Assembly (NCBI GenBank): GCA_958295665.1
Contig: OY282559.1
Coordinates: 255,444,461 to 255,508,460, forward strand
DNA length: 64,000 bases
Origin: Tipula vernalis
Taxonomy: Eukaryota; Arthropoda; Insecta; Diptera; Tipulidae
Direction: 5' to 3'
Below, piece by piece: positions 10,801-20,482 of this stretch. The notes beneath the pieces are model-generated. The model did not search any database. It saw only the letters and a list, made by a program, of their open reading frames with translations, and was not told where the DNA came from. Both the position numbers and the translations under genes were made by a program. The number at the start of each line of letters is the position of its first letter. The first letter of the stretch is position 1.

Positions 10801-13181
10801 TTCTTACTAAAAGATCACTGTTATCAGAGGCAAGCAAGATTTTCGACCCTCTAGGATTGCTATCTCCAATAATCATAAAAATAAAAATTATTTTTCAAAA
10901 ATTGTGGCTCGAGCCTATTGGATGGGATGATGAGTTACCGGACAGCGTGAAATCAGATTGGTGGAAAATCAAAGATAGTTGCCATCGTATTGGCCAAATA
11001 AAGATTCCAAGATGGATACATATCAGCAGCAATGTGAATCACTCAGTGATTCTTCATGGATTTGGAGACGCAAGTGAGTCAGCATATGCAGCATGCGTTT
11101 ATGCTGTCACAAATTTCAATGGTGTCTCAACGTCGAGATTGGTGGTTGCAAAATCAAAAGTTGCTCCCATAAGTCAAAACAGCCTGCCAAGATTGGAGCT
11201 GCTTGCAGCGTTATTACTCGCGAAATTAACTTCATGGGTAGAAGCTACGTTAACCATGAAAGCCAAGCAAGTAATATTGTGGACGGACTCGACAATAGTC
11301 CTGGATTGGTTGTCTTCTCACCCGAGGAGATGGCAAACGTTTATTCGAAACCGAACAGCTCAAATCTTGGATACTTATAAATATAGCAGAGAACATTGGC
11401 GTCATATAAGGTCAGAAGAAAATCCAGCCGATTGTGCCTCTAGAGGTATCTATCTGGATGAGTTAATGGAACATGAACTATGGTGGACCGGGCCAGCTTG
11501 GTTAATATCCGATTTTAATCAGACTAGTTCAAACGCTGAAATAATCATCAATCCGCAGGATTTGGGGTCCATAGCTTTAAACTGCGTCGTTGCACAAGAC
11601 TTCTTAGAACATCTAATTCAAAATCACGTTAGTTTTTATTCTGCATGCCACGCTTTAGCCATGGCTCGAAAGTATATTCAAATCCTCAAAGCAAAGATTC
11701 GACCAGAACTGATGAAAGAGTTTGATCCAGTAATTCATCCTAGTGATATTCATCGAGCAGAACGATTATTATGTATGCATGTCCAGCAGACAATGTTCGC
11801 AAAAGAATGTGAATCTCTGTCAAAGGGTTCATTAGTAGCAAAACAAAGTGGCATTAGAAGTTTGAATCCATTTCTGCATCACGATGGGTTAATACGAGTT
11901 GGGGGCCGGATTGATAAATCTACATCAAGTTTTCTCGTGAAGCACCCGATCATTTTGCCGAGCTGTAAGTTATCGAAACTGATCATATACGATTATCATT
12001 TATCATTTCAGCACTCTGGTATTACATTAACACTAGCAATGGTAAGAAGAAAATTTTGGATTATTCGCTGCAAAAACGGTATTCGATCGATAATTTATCA
12101 TTGTATAAAGTGTACAAAAGCAAATCCCAGGTTAGAACAACAGATGATGGGGGATTTACCATCCGTGAGACTGCACTATGAACATGCTTTTGCGAACGTT
12201 GCTACTGACTATTGTGGTCCATTCAGTGCGCATATTGTGAGAAGAAGAGGAGCAACGCCAATAAAAGTCTACGTTTGTCTATTTGTATGTATGGCCTCAA
12301 AAGCCGTGCATTTTGAGGTCGTTGGAAATCTTACAACCGACAATTTCGTAGCTGCTTTGCAGAGGTTCATCAGTCGTCGTGGTATCTGCCGTTCCATATA
12401 CAGCGATAATGGGGCCAATTATGTCGGCGCGCGCAATCAGTTCCAGCAAGTTTATGATTTCTTGCGAGACAATAATTCCGAAATCAACGCATTCCTTCTG
12501 AAAAATCAAATTTGCTGGCATTTCATTCCTGCTGGTGCTCCACACATGGGTGGCCTTTGGGAGGCCTCCGTTAAGTTACTTAAAACCAGCTTATACAAAA
12601 CAATGGGGAACCACATATTAACATTAGAAGAATTCCAGACACTGATTGTTCGTATTGAAGCCGCTGTAAATTCACGGCCAATTTGCATAAATGAACGCGA
12701 GGAGGTAGATGCATTAACTCCTGCGCATTTTATTATTGGAAGAGCGTTGGCAGACATCCCGCAGCCGATTGCAGTTAATAACGTGTCTCGATGGCATACA
12801 ACGCAGCAGATTTACACGCATTTCTGGCGGAAATGGCAAGGGCATTACGTAACTGCGCTTCAATCCAGATATAAATGGCATGAAGCCAAATACAATTTAA
12901 AAGTGGGGGATATCGTCCTAATGGCTGATGAGAGAAGTCCATCTTTACAGTGGCCATTAGCAAGAGTAGTTGCCATACATCCCGGCGAAGACGGTCTAGT
13001 GCGAGTAGTAACTCTAAAGGTTGCTCGTACGAATATTACAATCAGCAGACCGATCCATAAAGTATGCAAGCTTCCGATCATTGAAGATGAAGAAATCCTG
13101 AACCAGGAGGATTCAGGGCGGGCGGAATGTTGTGACAGAGGATTTATCACTTCTTTCCAAACAGATAGTTCCATAAATTGA
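7812..13181 (+). CDS. Gag-Pol polyprotein of BEL/Pao element B (1789 aa)
   Basis: This single ATG-initiated frame (ATGGCGGACGCTGAG) encodes all retrotransposition proteins, which act in cytoplasmic particles and the nucleus. Approximate order: Gag with a charged N-terminus (1-90) and capsid region (about 125-290, KLPRVPLPSFNG); Cys/His knuckles (about 335-400, CFNCLYKAHSVYQC and CRICRRRHHTMLH); aspartic protease with DSGS near 500; RT with GDVEKMYRMIW and catalytic YVDD at 904-907; RNase H with FGDASE (about 1084), WTDS (about 1157) and NPADCASRG (about 1204); integrase with a zinc region ending CIKC (about 1431) and a D,D,E triad in ATDYCGPF (about 1465), YSDNGANY (about 1531) and GGLWEA (about 1584). 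No stop or frameshift is present. The last 18 codons read into the 3' LTR. No envelope-like frame follows. Confidence 0.96.
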   Translation: MADAESLKKTLTGIEISIKKIEKFAEENVNNADADLDQVCVRKSRVEILLNKYMETEQQLFKYDNEHESSLQIVEEIYFNASSKLNKIESVRRPSTQCNLRAPFESTSINNTGIAYGGRPQSSEVKLPRVPLPSFNGNYIEWQSFFQLFMKQVDERPGLSNAEKLQFLRGALQGEAEELIKHMPITDECYSEALEKLKNRYNKKRYTINAYIQKFMEQPTVTQASVPMIKKLYDTSDGVIRGLKALGESSESRDPWLIYIVLSKLDNESRSLWARETKNEEHPTIKQLFSFLGDRVDALETFGMSNPKSSTSNTAFQPPRMTKLHAIMADFCELCKSEDSHRLQDCPNFVKLNQPNRILYIKEEGRCFNCLYKAHSVYQCRSNSRCRICRRRHHTMLHEHQSRETSSQSHNGLQSSTPDAINNNNSEETSSSKGQANEEKSITNAHIELDQTLNAYSSELRTSPKTSYPKNTQLTSLLPTALVKVKDYNGNQHIFRALLDSGSESNFVTTRCINQLRLIASRDSIGIRGLGHSNVGRTRGSVQMELSNTDETYSTKIWSYVVPKVSYSTAKNTTNHRDRKMLGKINLADPSLFEAGEIDILLGVNIFFEVLESGEKIESEELAAHKTKFGWIVVGRANSKTNLEPNTLNTSIDPSACLNESLYKFWEIESIPAATILSPEEEDCEALFSSTTTRGNDGKFVVRLPFKDNANQLGSSYQLAFSRLRAMERRFQSDKIFKDMYFAFMDEYEALGHMTLIGEADKTAYILPHHGVMKESTTTKIRVVFDASAKSKNNISLNEMLKIGPTVQSSLAEILLRFRQHQFVFTGDVEKMYRMIWVHQEDARYQNILWRRSPAETPKQYRLNTVTYGIGPSAFLATRSLKEAALDIGRISESASKVIQRDVYVDDLMTGTSSETELLKLKDEIQIQLKSFGFNMRKLRSNINKEINEHADASNINLTTAETKQICQDEASKVLGLVWNSYHDELSFQFQPNEIPILTKRSLLSEASKIFDPLGLLSPIIIKIKIIFQKLWLEPIGWDDELPDSVKSDWWKIKDSCHRIGQIKIPRWIHISSNVNHSVILHGFGDASESAYAACVYAVTNFNGVSTSRLVVAKSKVAPISQNSLPRLELLAALLLAKLTSWVEATLTMKAKQVILWTDSTIVLDWLSSHPRRWQTFIRNRTAQILDTYKYSREHWRHIRSEENPADCASRGIYLDELMEHELWWTGPAWLISDFNQTSSNAEIIINPQDLGSIALNCVVAQDFLEHLIQNHVSFYSACHALAMARKYIQILKAKIRPELMKEFDPVIHPSDIHRAERLLCMHVQQTMFAKECESLSKGSLVAKQSGIRSLNPFLHHDGLIRVGGRIDKSTSSFLVKHPIILPSCKLSKLIIYDYHLSFQHSGITLTLAMVRRKFWIIRCKNGIRSIIYHCIKCTKANPRLEQQMMGDLPSVRLHYEHAFANVATDYCGPFSAHIVRRRGATPIKVYVCLFVCMASKAVHFEVVGNLTTDNFVAALQRFISRRGICRSIYSDNGANYVGARNQFQQVYDFLRDNNSEINAFLLKNQICWHFIPAGAPHMGGLWEASVKLLKTSLYKTMGNHILTLEEFQTLIVRIEAAVNSRPICINEREEVDALTPAHFIIGRALADIPQPIAVNNVSRWHTTQQIYTHFWRKWQGHYVTALQSRYKWHEAKYNLKVGDIVLMADERSPSLQWPLARVVAIHPGEDGLVRVVTLKVARTNITISRPIHKVCKLPIIEDEEILNQEDSGRAECCDRGFITSFQTDSSIN
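13115..13127 (+). promoter_or_regulatory. Polypurine tract of element B
   Basis: AGGGCGGGCGGAA lies immediately 5' of the 3' LTR, where the plus-strand primer is expected. Element C has a similar CCGGCGGAA at the same place. In both cases the tract is also coding sequence for the end of Pol. Confidence 0.65.
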
Positions 13182-13716
13182 AAGGGTTTGGTGGATTATT
13201 GTCAGTGTTGATTTTTCCTGATGATCAGCTGTCAGATGAGTAAGCTGAAATTAAATCAATACACATATTAATATTTAGTAATTATACATGTAATTTAATT
13301 GTACTTAGCTTTAAGAATTTACTGATCTTCCTCTGTTTTCCAAAATTGTTTAATCATTAATAATTTTTCCTGTTTATTTATATAATTATTTATTGTCAAA
13401 ATGTTAACTAAAAATTATTGACATTTGAAATATTGCTCTTGAGCGACATCTATAAACTAACATTTTACATAAAGGTGCTACAGTTTGTACTAAAAATTTG
13501 ATAGGGTTACGCAAAATAATAATTTAGTATAGTATATTTGGTAGAACAGTATATTTATTAGAACAGTATACAGTCCATTGAAAGAAAATAAAAAAAAAAT
13601 GTAATTTTAGTTTTTGGGAGAAGCGGCACGAAGAAACAACCACAAATAAAAAATTAAACTTGTAAACTACCATTTTTTTTTCTTATAATTTATTTTAAAT
13701 GTTGTAAAATTTTACA
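13128..13716 (+). repeat. 3' LTR of element B
   Basis: A second copy of the 589-bp LTR, followed by the target duplication GTGGG (13717-13721). Its first 54 bases are translated as the C-terminus of the polyprotein. Confidence 0.95.
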
Positions 13717-13721
13717 GTGGG

Positions 13722-14418
13722 GACTTTTTGATACTTACTACCAAAGAAGAAGGATACCTTAAACTGATAAATGCCGTGAAATTAGCCGAGATGGAAATCC
13801 AAGTGGAGGAACACAAATTCCTAAACCTTAGCAAAGGTTTAATCTATAGCTATGATTTAATGCACGTAAAGGAGGAAGAAATAAGCAAGGAATTAGAGAG
13901 CCAAAATGTGATCAAGGTGGAGCGCATTAAACGAAAAATAAATAATGAATTAAAAGAAACCCCACTGCATATTCTAACTTTTAACACGACGGAATTGCCA
14001 CTATACATTAAAGCCGGATTCTTGAGATTGGACGTAAGACAATATCTGCCCAATCCAATGAGGTGTCACAACTGCCAAAAGTATGGTCACACCAAAAGTA
14101 AATGTGAAAGAGTGCCTGTATGCCCCAAATGTGCTAAATTAATACCGTATGGACACGACGCGATACCATGTGAACCGATTAAATGTGCAAATTGTACAAC
14201 GGAGCATACCACATTCGACAAAAGTTGCCCAACATTCCAAATGGAAAAAGCGATTATTAAAATAAAAACCATAGAGCGAATCACCTACCACAAAGCTAGG
14301 GAATTTTATTATCGTCAAAATGCGAATACAACAGGAGCAACCATCGGCGCACAAACCAAACAATCATACAGCGATGTGCTGTAAAAACCATAATAAATAC
14401 AAAAAAAAAAAACATTTG
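13722..14418 (+). mobile_element. Half-LINE (ORF1-only retrocopy), 3' part with poly(A)
   Basis: This part continues ORF1 for 220 codons to a TAA/stop at 14382-14384. It carries three Cys/His knuckles: CHNCQKYGHTKSKC (about 14062-14103), CPKCAKLIPYGHDAIPC and CANCTTEHTTFDKSC. These are typical of Jockey-clade ORF1 nucleic-acid-binding proteins. Only about 15 nt after the stop there is AATAAA (about 14392), then a run of As (14399-14412) and CATTTG, and then the right copy of an 18-bp direct repeat, AACACCTTCCATTTTATC (14419-14436; left copy 6832-6849). The copied RNA therefore ended right after ORF1, with no ORF2. ORF1 itself looks intact apart from its 5' truncation and the BEL insertion. 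Confidence 0.85.
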
Positions 14419-15134
14419 AACACCTTCCATTTTATCCAAGACCTCCTTCGCGCTTTCCTTATTTCCTTTTTATACTTTTTAAGGTGCTCCTTATAGGAGT
14501 CCCAGTCCTGAGCTTTCCTAGAGCCCCTTGCTCTATTGAATGCTTTCCTACATCCTGAACGAAGGATTCCCAACTCCTTGGACCACTATACCGGTTTCTG
14601 CTTGTCTTTTAGGTATTCTCTTGGGGCAAGCAGTGTCTAAGGACAAGTTGCAGGCGCTTGTGATTTCCCCCACCAGGAAATCCAGCTCCTTCTTGGTGGC
14701 TGGAGGCTTTGGAGCATCGGTCGGTAAGAGTCCTACTAACACTTCCCCGTATTTGTTCCAGTTAGTCCTTCTTGGTTTCCTGAAGGCTTTCCGGGTAACA
14801 GGGTGAATGTCAATATTAAACGTCACGTACCGATGGTCCGAGAAGAAGTGTTCCTTCGCCACCCTCCATTCTTTGACCTTATGTGTAATAGAGTCTGATG
14901 CAAAAGTAACATCCAGTACCTCCTGCCTGTTACTAGAATGCAAGATCTGATCTTATCGGACCCAGAAGAGTATAAAATTGTATATCCTTCTAAACCGAGG
15001 CCACAGATCTTGTTTTTACTAATCCAAGGTTCTTGAACTAGGATTATGTCCTCATCCGATTTGGTCAGTCTGAGGATCAAGGCTGCCGAAGCAGCCTTAG
15101 AATGGTGAAGATTAATCTGAACCGTGCTCAGCAT
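14419..15134 (-). pseudogene. LINE ORF2, endonuclease half, with internal deletion
   Basis: The minus strand starts an APE-type endonuclease: VQINLHHSKAASAAL followed by IILVQEPWI and KICGLGLEGY. At about 14940 the frame jumps from DKIRSC to RQEVLDVTFASDSI, skipping the central endonuclease core, so catalytic residues are lost. The region resumes with the SDHRYV motif and a Lys/Arg-rich linker (14364-14573) that leads toward RT. ORF2 is then cut at 14419-14436 by the half-LINE insertion and resumes at 6849. Several frameshifts are present. This is the same element as 5242-6849. Confidence 0.82.
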
Positions 15135-15510
15135 AAACAGATCAACTTACCTTCCTTTATATACCCTCCGCTGTCGCGGCAGGGTTTAATCTCTCGGCCC
15201 TAGGGGGACGTCATCAATCCTGACGCTCCTTTACGGTGCTCCGTGTCAGCTCTTTATGTCACTTTCTTTCCCCATCGACTCGACCCGATCTTCCTCGTTC
15301 GAGTCCAGGGATAGGCGACTATCCATAGCCGTCAATCGCTCCATCGCTGAGCTCCCAACGTCCATGTTAGCACCTTTTTCTGCTCTTTCCCTGGTAGTTC
15401 TTCCACAATCGCTTCGACCTCATCCTTTTTAAATACCTTTAGGGTAATTGACCCGAAACCGAAGCCTATTACCCCCTTCTTTTTAGCTAGAGTGGCTAGG
15501 GACTCTTTGA
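15135..15510 (-). pseudogene. 5' remnant of the minus-strand LINE (ORF1 C-terminus and inter-ORF region)
   Basis: Upstream of the ORF2 start the sequence is GC-richer than its surroundings. At about 15330-15510 the minus strand has an open stretch including LATLAKKKGVIGFGFG, ending in a stop, which I read as the end of ORF1. No zinc knuckle is visible. The assignment rests on position and base composition more than on a motif. The left boundary toward AT-rich DNA is near a short duplicated ATAGTTAAAATAGG motif (about 15515-15545). Confidence 0.45.
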
Positions 15511-16899
15511 TATAGTTAAAATAGGATAATAGTTAAAATAGGACTAAGAAACCCTACCATAAAACATTTGATTCAATAGCAATACAAAAATGAAAAATAA
15601 AATAATAATAATATTTTAACAATAACATAGAGAGTACTCAATGAGGACTCTTATTTGACAATTATGCCAAAAATCGTAGATTGATTGGGATCATTTTTTT
15701 TTTTTTTAGAAGAATAAGTGTTAGAGAGGGGGATGTAACCATCCCACTCGAAAAATAAATAAATTAAATGTTTTCTTTGGAAAGATTGATCAGTGATCGA
15801 ATAGTCAAAGGACAAGTCACATTTTTAATTAAAATTATTTTCAAAATATATCCTTAAAATACAAAAAAAAAAATTATTTATTTTAATTACTCTCCAGTAA
15901 AAATAATTTTTATGTTATTAAAATATAAACATGTTTAATTTGACATCTTTGTTTTTAAATAAGTGATAGTATATTACGTGATACAAAAAAAATATAATTA
16001 TTTAAGTAAAAATAACCAATTAATAATTCATAATCAATAAAAAACATTATAGAAATCCACCGTTTATTAAAAAAAAAGAATAAGACAAAAGTATATGGAA
16101 GAGAGAGAAAAATTATTAATCATATACATATGTATTATCATCAACAAATAAAAATTAATTAAAAGTTAATGTATATTTTGTAATCGTTAAAATTAAAATA
16201 CAAAAAAAAGAAACCAATAAACGTTTTCTTTATTTGAAAAGTTTGACCGTGAGTTTGGTACCGTTTTGTTATGTCTTGAATAAACAATTTTTTTTGGTGT
16301 AGTGTGTAAAAATAAAATAGACAGAAATTGATATTTTGAATTTTTTTTTGTTTTGTCAGACGATTCATAAAGCCAAAAACAAATGTTTGTGAAAATATTG
16401 TGAAAAATTATTTACGCAAAAAGTGAAGAAATAAATTATTGGTGGTGTATTTTGGAAGCTGATAAGTAACTCACGCCCGCGCTGAGAAGAAATTAGCCAG
16501 CAAACTAAGCCAGGTTGCCCAATTCGTAACAAATACTGGGACGTCAGCCACCGAATTCTTAATCAGAAGAATAAGCAATGATCCTATATTCAGTGTCTAT
16601 CGAAACGCAGTTGCCAAAAATGTGGTACACTGTATTACAACAGGAGGAAGCATCAACTGACTGGCCATCATGTACATCGCCTACTTAATCAGGTTATGTA
16701 ACAAGTCTTCATGCAAACAGTTCTCATATTATTTCAAAACTTTCAAGTGCAATTGTAAGTGCTGCCGACAGAAAGAATGATTCCCGATTCCGGCACCTCA
16801 TCAGGCATTTTCCTCAAAGATTGTCTCGCAATTGGGCCAATACAGTTGAATCTAATTTATAGGCAATCATTTTGAAGTTTAGTGAGCTTAAGATAGCGT
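15511..16899. other. AT-rich stretch without recognisable gene
   Basis: The region is AT-rich with long A and T runs (T run at about 15689-15702) and no long open frame. From about 16450 base composition rises and short BEL/Pao-like fragments may begin, but I could not place them. No terminal repeats were seen. Confidence 0.6.
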
Positions 16900-18480
16900 T
16901 TTCTATACAATCTTTCGATCGGGATGAATGATGAAGGCCAAACAACAAAACTAATAGAAGATTTCACCGAAATATTACCCAAATACGGTTTTCATCTCAG
17001 GAAGTGTTAATGTAACAGTAAAAATGTATTAAACAAAATTTCTGGCGACCATAAACAAGCAAATAATAAAAGAATTCCAGATTATAAGACATAATTTGTA
17101 GAGTCCGTGAAACTTTTGGCATCAAGTGCCGCATTCTTTCTCGTTTACTCGACCCCCAGATGAAAAAATCCAAAAACAAAAGTAGCGCCATCAGGCAGCA
17201 AATGCTTCCTCGCCTTGAATAATATGCTGGGTAATTGTTAAACACAGGTCTGGCCGCCTATTTGAACGGCTCTCAAGTCACCCAAGACATTGAAACACAT
17301 GCTTGGCAGTCGCACTTCTGAAGTTACTATATTTCATCGCTATTCAGGGAGCTTTCGCAACAAGTTGCATCAGCGGAAAATCCAGCGAATTGCGGTTCTC
17401 GGGGCCTATCACCTAGAGAATTTGAATCACATTTTCTGTGGTGTAAGGGCCAAACTGGTTGTAACAATCAACCGAAACTTGGCCAGCTCAAACTAAACAC
17501 ATTCGGTTCGATCAAATAGCATTTGGTTTAATACATTTCCATCATTCCCGAATTATGGAGAGTCATGCGCTACGTTTTAAAGTTTGTAGACAATGCGGAA
17601 AAATCTTAGGATTCCATAGTCGATGACAAAAATCTTCGGAGAGAAGAACTATAATACTTCACATCGCACGCCTTATATGGAAACGCGCCTATCAAGTCTT
17701 ATGAAGGTGTGTTAGCAACAATGCAACCTAAAGGAGTAGCCAGCAAAACCAGTAACCTATATCCGTTTGTGATTGTGCGTGGGCTCCTTAAGACTAAATA
17801 CCTTATAATTATCGATATGGGATCTAGAATTGCCACTTTAATACACCGAGGTATCCATTTAAATAACAAACATGCTAGCTTCTGCTTTCCTCCGCAAAGT
17901 TGGACACCAAATGGAAAAGCTAAGACCGCAGCGAAGTCGTATGAAATTCTCTTTCTTGTATAAAGTTCAAGACACACTGTCCGATAATACAGTAATTTTG
18001 GAAAACTGTAATAGGTTACTTTGATCTTTCGCAATTCCTCTCGCTAAAGGAAGAGGGCAGCTTATATATTGCAGTAATGCATTTCTAGCGTCATTGAAAA
18101 GGTTCATCAATAGTGCCAATTTTGTTGTCGTTCACTTCGAATTAAGGCAAAACTTCAATAAACTAATAGAATATTCTAATAATTTATTAAGTTTACTTTT
18201 CTAGAATTCGCATAACTTAGAATTTTATTCCACCGTGCTCTCCACATTTTGGCGGACTGTGGGAATTAGCTATAAAGTTCAGAAAATTTCACATCAAAAA
18301 GGTCATAGGAATACACAACTTGACGCTCGATAAATAGTAAGAATTCTTAATTGCCGACCTCTCTGTGTCATAAACGACACAAACGTCGATCAACTTATAC
18401 GTTACAACAAATGACGTTGTCTTAATAAAAGACAAAAATTTACTTGAGGTTTCGATCGACTTACGGTTACTTTAAAATCC
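16900..18480 (+). pseudogene. Old BEL/Pao pol remnant (element D)
   Basis: The frame is shattered, but family landmarks appear in the correct order on the plus strand. An RT palm-thumb stretch YGFHLRK lies at about 16985-17010. At 17120-17150, ILSRLLDPQ resembles the LSxxxxxFDPLG linker. At about 17375-17455, AENPANCGSRG is followed by FLWCKG, matching the NPADCASRG...LWW junction after RNase H. At 18222-18260, PPCSPHFGGLWELAIK is the integrase region containing the catalytic Glu. Stops occur in every frame. No LTRs were found. It is the oldest BEL copy in the window and unrelated in detail to A, B and C. Confidence 0.72.
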
Positions 18481-19318
18481 GGCAAAAAGTTCAAATGTCC
18501 CATACATAAACTCTGTCTTCTGCCAAATTTTTCCCGATAAGAAAGATGAAACATAACACGAAACAGATTTCGATAAAATTACAAAATAAAAAATCTACAA
18601 AAAAATTAAATCTACAAGCACCAAAGTATACAATTGGACTAGCTCTGTTGAGAGTGCAGAATCCATGGGCCGACCCACCTTTCATGTCAGCACTACAGGT
18701 TGGCATGAAGCAATGCAATGTGCAGGTGGTTTATACAAAGCGGGTCTACAGCCGTACGTCCTCGATTTGGCTACTACTGCGTAAAGTAGGACGGTAAAAT
18801 TAACTGCGAAAGAGTTGGGAGTGCCTTGAGCCCCAGAAAAAGATTGCATAGATTAAAAAAAAAAAAAAATTAACTTTTATGGTCTATTTCCTTCAGAGAA
18901 CATTTAGATGAACCATGTTTAATAATTAAATTGGGACCACTTTTCAATTTATGTAAATGTCGGCGTTTTTATTAGTAATTCCACTAAAAATTGTTGCAAG
19001 ATAGACGTCTCAAATAATATTTTAGTTAGTAATACTTATTAAGTATTTTTCCAATTGTTGCATTACCGTTTCATTACGATTATGGTACTCCAAATAAGAA
19101 TATTTTAAAATTAAAAATTATATAATAATAAATTTTGTATCTTAAAATAAAATTAAAACATGAAATTATATTTAGTCTTATTAGTGGTTTAATTATCTTG
19201 AGTAAAAATTCGTCATTATCCACAATTTAGAAACTCCACTAAAATCTAGCTTGGGCCCATTAGTGAAGCTGTGAATTTTGCACCTCGACAGAATTTCTTT
19301 ACTAATGCCGCATACTCA
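18481..19318. other. Stretch without recognisable gene
   Basis: A plus-strand open frame of 83 codons (18546-18797) is present but resembles nothing I know and lacks motifs. The rest is AT-rich with a poly(A)-like run at 18855-18869. Confidence 0.5.
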
Positions 19319-19444
19319 AAAACTGTCGACAGTAACTTTTTGGGTAATTTCGCAACAGAAGAACTTAACGGCGAAATATTTTTCGGTAATTCCGTCAAGT
19401 TCTTCTGTTGCAAAATTATCAAAAAAGTTACTGGCTATAGTTTT
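19319..19444. repeat. Foldback inverted repeat, 48-bp arms with a 30-bp loop
   Basis: The left arm 19319-19366 begins AAAACTGTCGACAGTAACTT and ends ACAGAAGAACTT. The right arm 19397-19444 is its reverse complement with about six mismatches. The arms share AAGTTCTTCTGTTGC next to the loop. The transcript could fold into a long hairpin. It is not flanked by a coding feature. Confidence 0.8.
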
Positions 19445-19696
19445 CGAGTTGCAGAATCAATTTCAAAAGCAAAAATTAATACAACTAAGGCATACTAAGA
19501 AGATGTTTCAAATAATATGTTTTTGCTATGGAATAACTATTATTAAATTTATTGTTCTGGCATGGTATCAATCACACAGGAATGAATTCAATCCCAGGCT
19601 ACTAAATTCACCGGAGAGTAATAAATCTATCGTGAATTTGGTTTTGTTTTCTCCACGAAGGAAATCATGCTTAACAAACTTGTTAATAAACAGGAG
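19445..19696. other. Short unassigned stretch
   Basis: A plus-strand frame (19278-19787) crosses this region but shows no known domain and runs through the hairpin and the microsatellite, so I do not treat it as a gene. Confidence 0.45.
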
Positions 19697-20482
19697 TATT
19701 ATTATTATTATTATTGGGGGGACCATGCGGGCGATCAGCCACTTCGCACTGCGACCTAAAAGATCTATTGTGCTGGCCCCTACTTAATTATCCGTCCAGT
19801 CAATATTCAGATTCTTAATGAACCTGACGATACTGCCTCCCGGTACGTGATACATACTATATAGGCTTATTGCTCTCCCTCCTAGATGTTTACTACAGCA
19901 TGTAGTTCCGCTAGAAAGACGGTAGCATTGGAGCTCAAGGACCTCGAGAGGGTTGTCACACTCTCGTATATTCCTACTACTACCCCGTATTGCGTTTGAT
20001 TTTACTCTTACGAGTTGCTCGGAATTGAAAATCACCTGTAGGTCACCCAGCTTTACTACAGGAAGGCTAAATAAAACTGGAGGGTGCCTGGTATCAAGAG
20101 TCAGAATATTTTGGGCTGATTAACCTATCAGCCATTCATCTTTCGGCATATGCTGTTCCACCTTAGATTAGGGTTTTTTGTCAAGGTTTTCTCCTTTAGC
20201 GCCGTACTTTAACCTGTGCCAAATGGCCAAAAATGTGCCAAGTGGCCTTAGTTACCAGTGGTTGCCACGAGGAGGCAGTACGTACACTTGCGAATTGTGA
20301 ACAGGTTACCCCTTACACAACTGTACCCATCACGCAGCTGCCTAATGACAAGACCAGAATAGCTCACGTGATGCGCACCCTACTGGAAGGTTACGGAGCT
20401 TGTAGATTAATCTACTCAACTTTGATCCCCCCCTCCAATAGACGCCAAACCACCTCCCCCAAACAGGAGTAGAAAATAGTAT
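19697..20482 (-). mobile_element. Probable LINE 3' fragment ending in an (AAT)n tail
   Basis: On the minus strand a GC-richer sequence ends with a C run and then an (AAT)n repeat (19697-19715 on the plus strand), the kind of 3' tail seen on I- and LOA-type LINEs. A minus-strand frame just upstream of the tail (19784-20035) ends VRFIKNLNI and a few more codons, like the end of an ORF2. No RT motif is present, so the family is unproven. Confidence 0.45.

Larger units (their letters stand above)
7073..13716 (+). mobile_element. BEL/Pao LTR retrotransposon B, full-length, apparently young
   Basis: The element is 6644 bp. The two LTRs (7073-7661 and 13128-13716) are each 589 bp and look identical by eye. 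Both outer flanks are GTGGG (7068-7072 and 13717-13721), the 5-bp target duplication expected for BEL. A tRNA-Tyr primer-binding site follows the 5' LTR and a purine-rich tract precedes the 3' LTR. One uninterrupted gag-pol frame spans the interior. It inserted into the half-LINE ORF1, whose reading frame rejoins exactly across the target site. Confidence 0.97.

Noticed and set aside
13128..13181. Separate small gene in the LTR (frame MELSVWKEVINPL on the minus strand)
   Set aside because: It occurs in both LTR copies as an antisense reading and has no support as a gene.
13182..13716. An envelope gene after Pol in element B
   Set aside because: Pol ends in the LTR; no room or frame for an envelope exists.
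18546..18797. Plus-strand 83-codon frame as a possible small gene
   Set aside because: No motif, promoter or conservation evidence; the overlapping minus frame is equally open.
19278..19787. 169-codon plus-strand frame
   Set aside because: It crosses the foldback repeat and an ATT microsatellite, and its composition looks like AT-rich chance reading.
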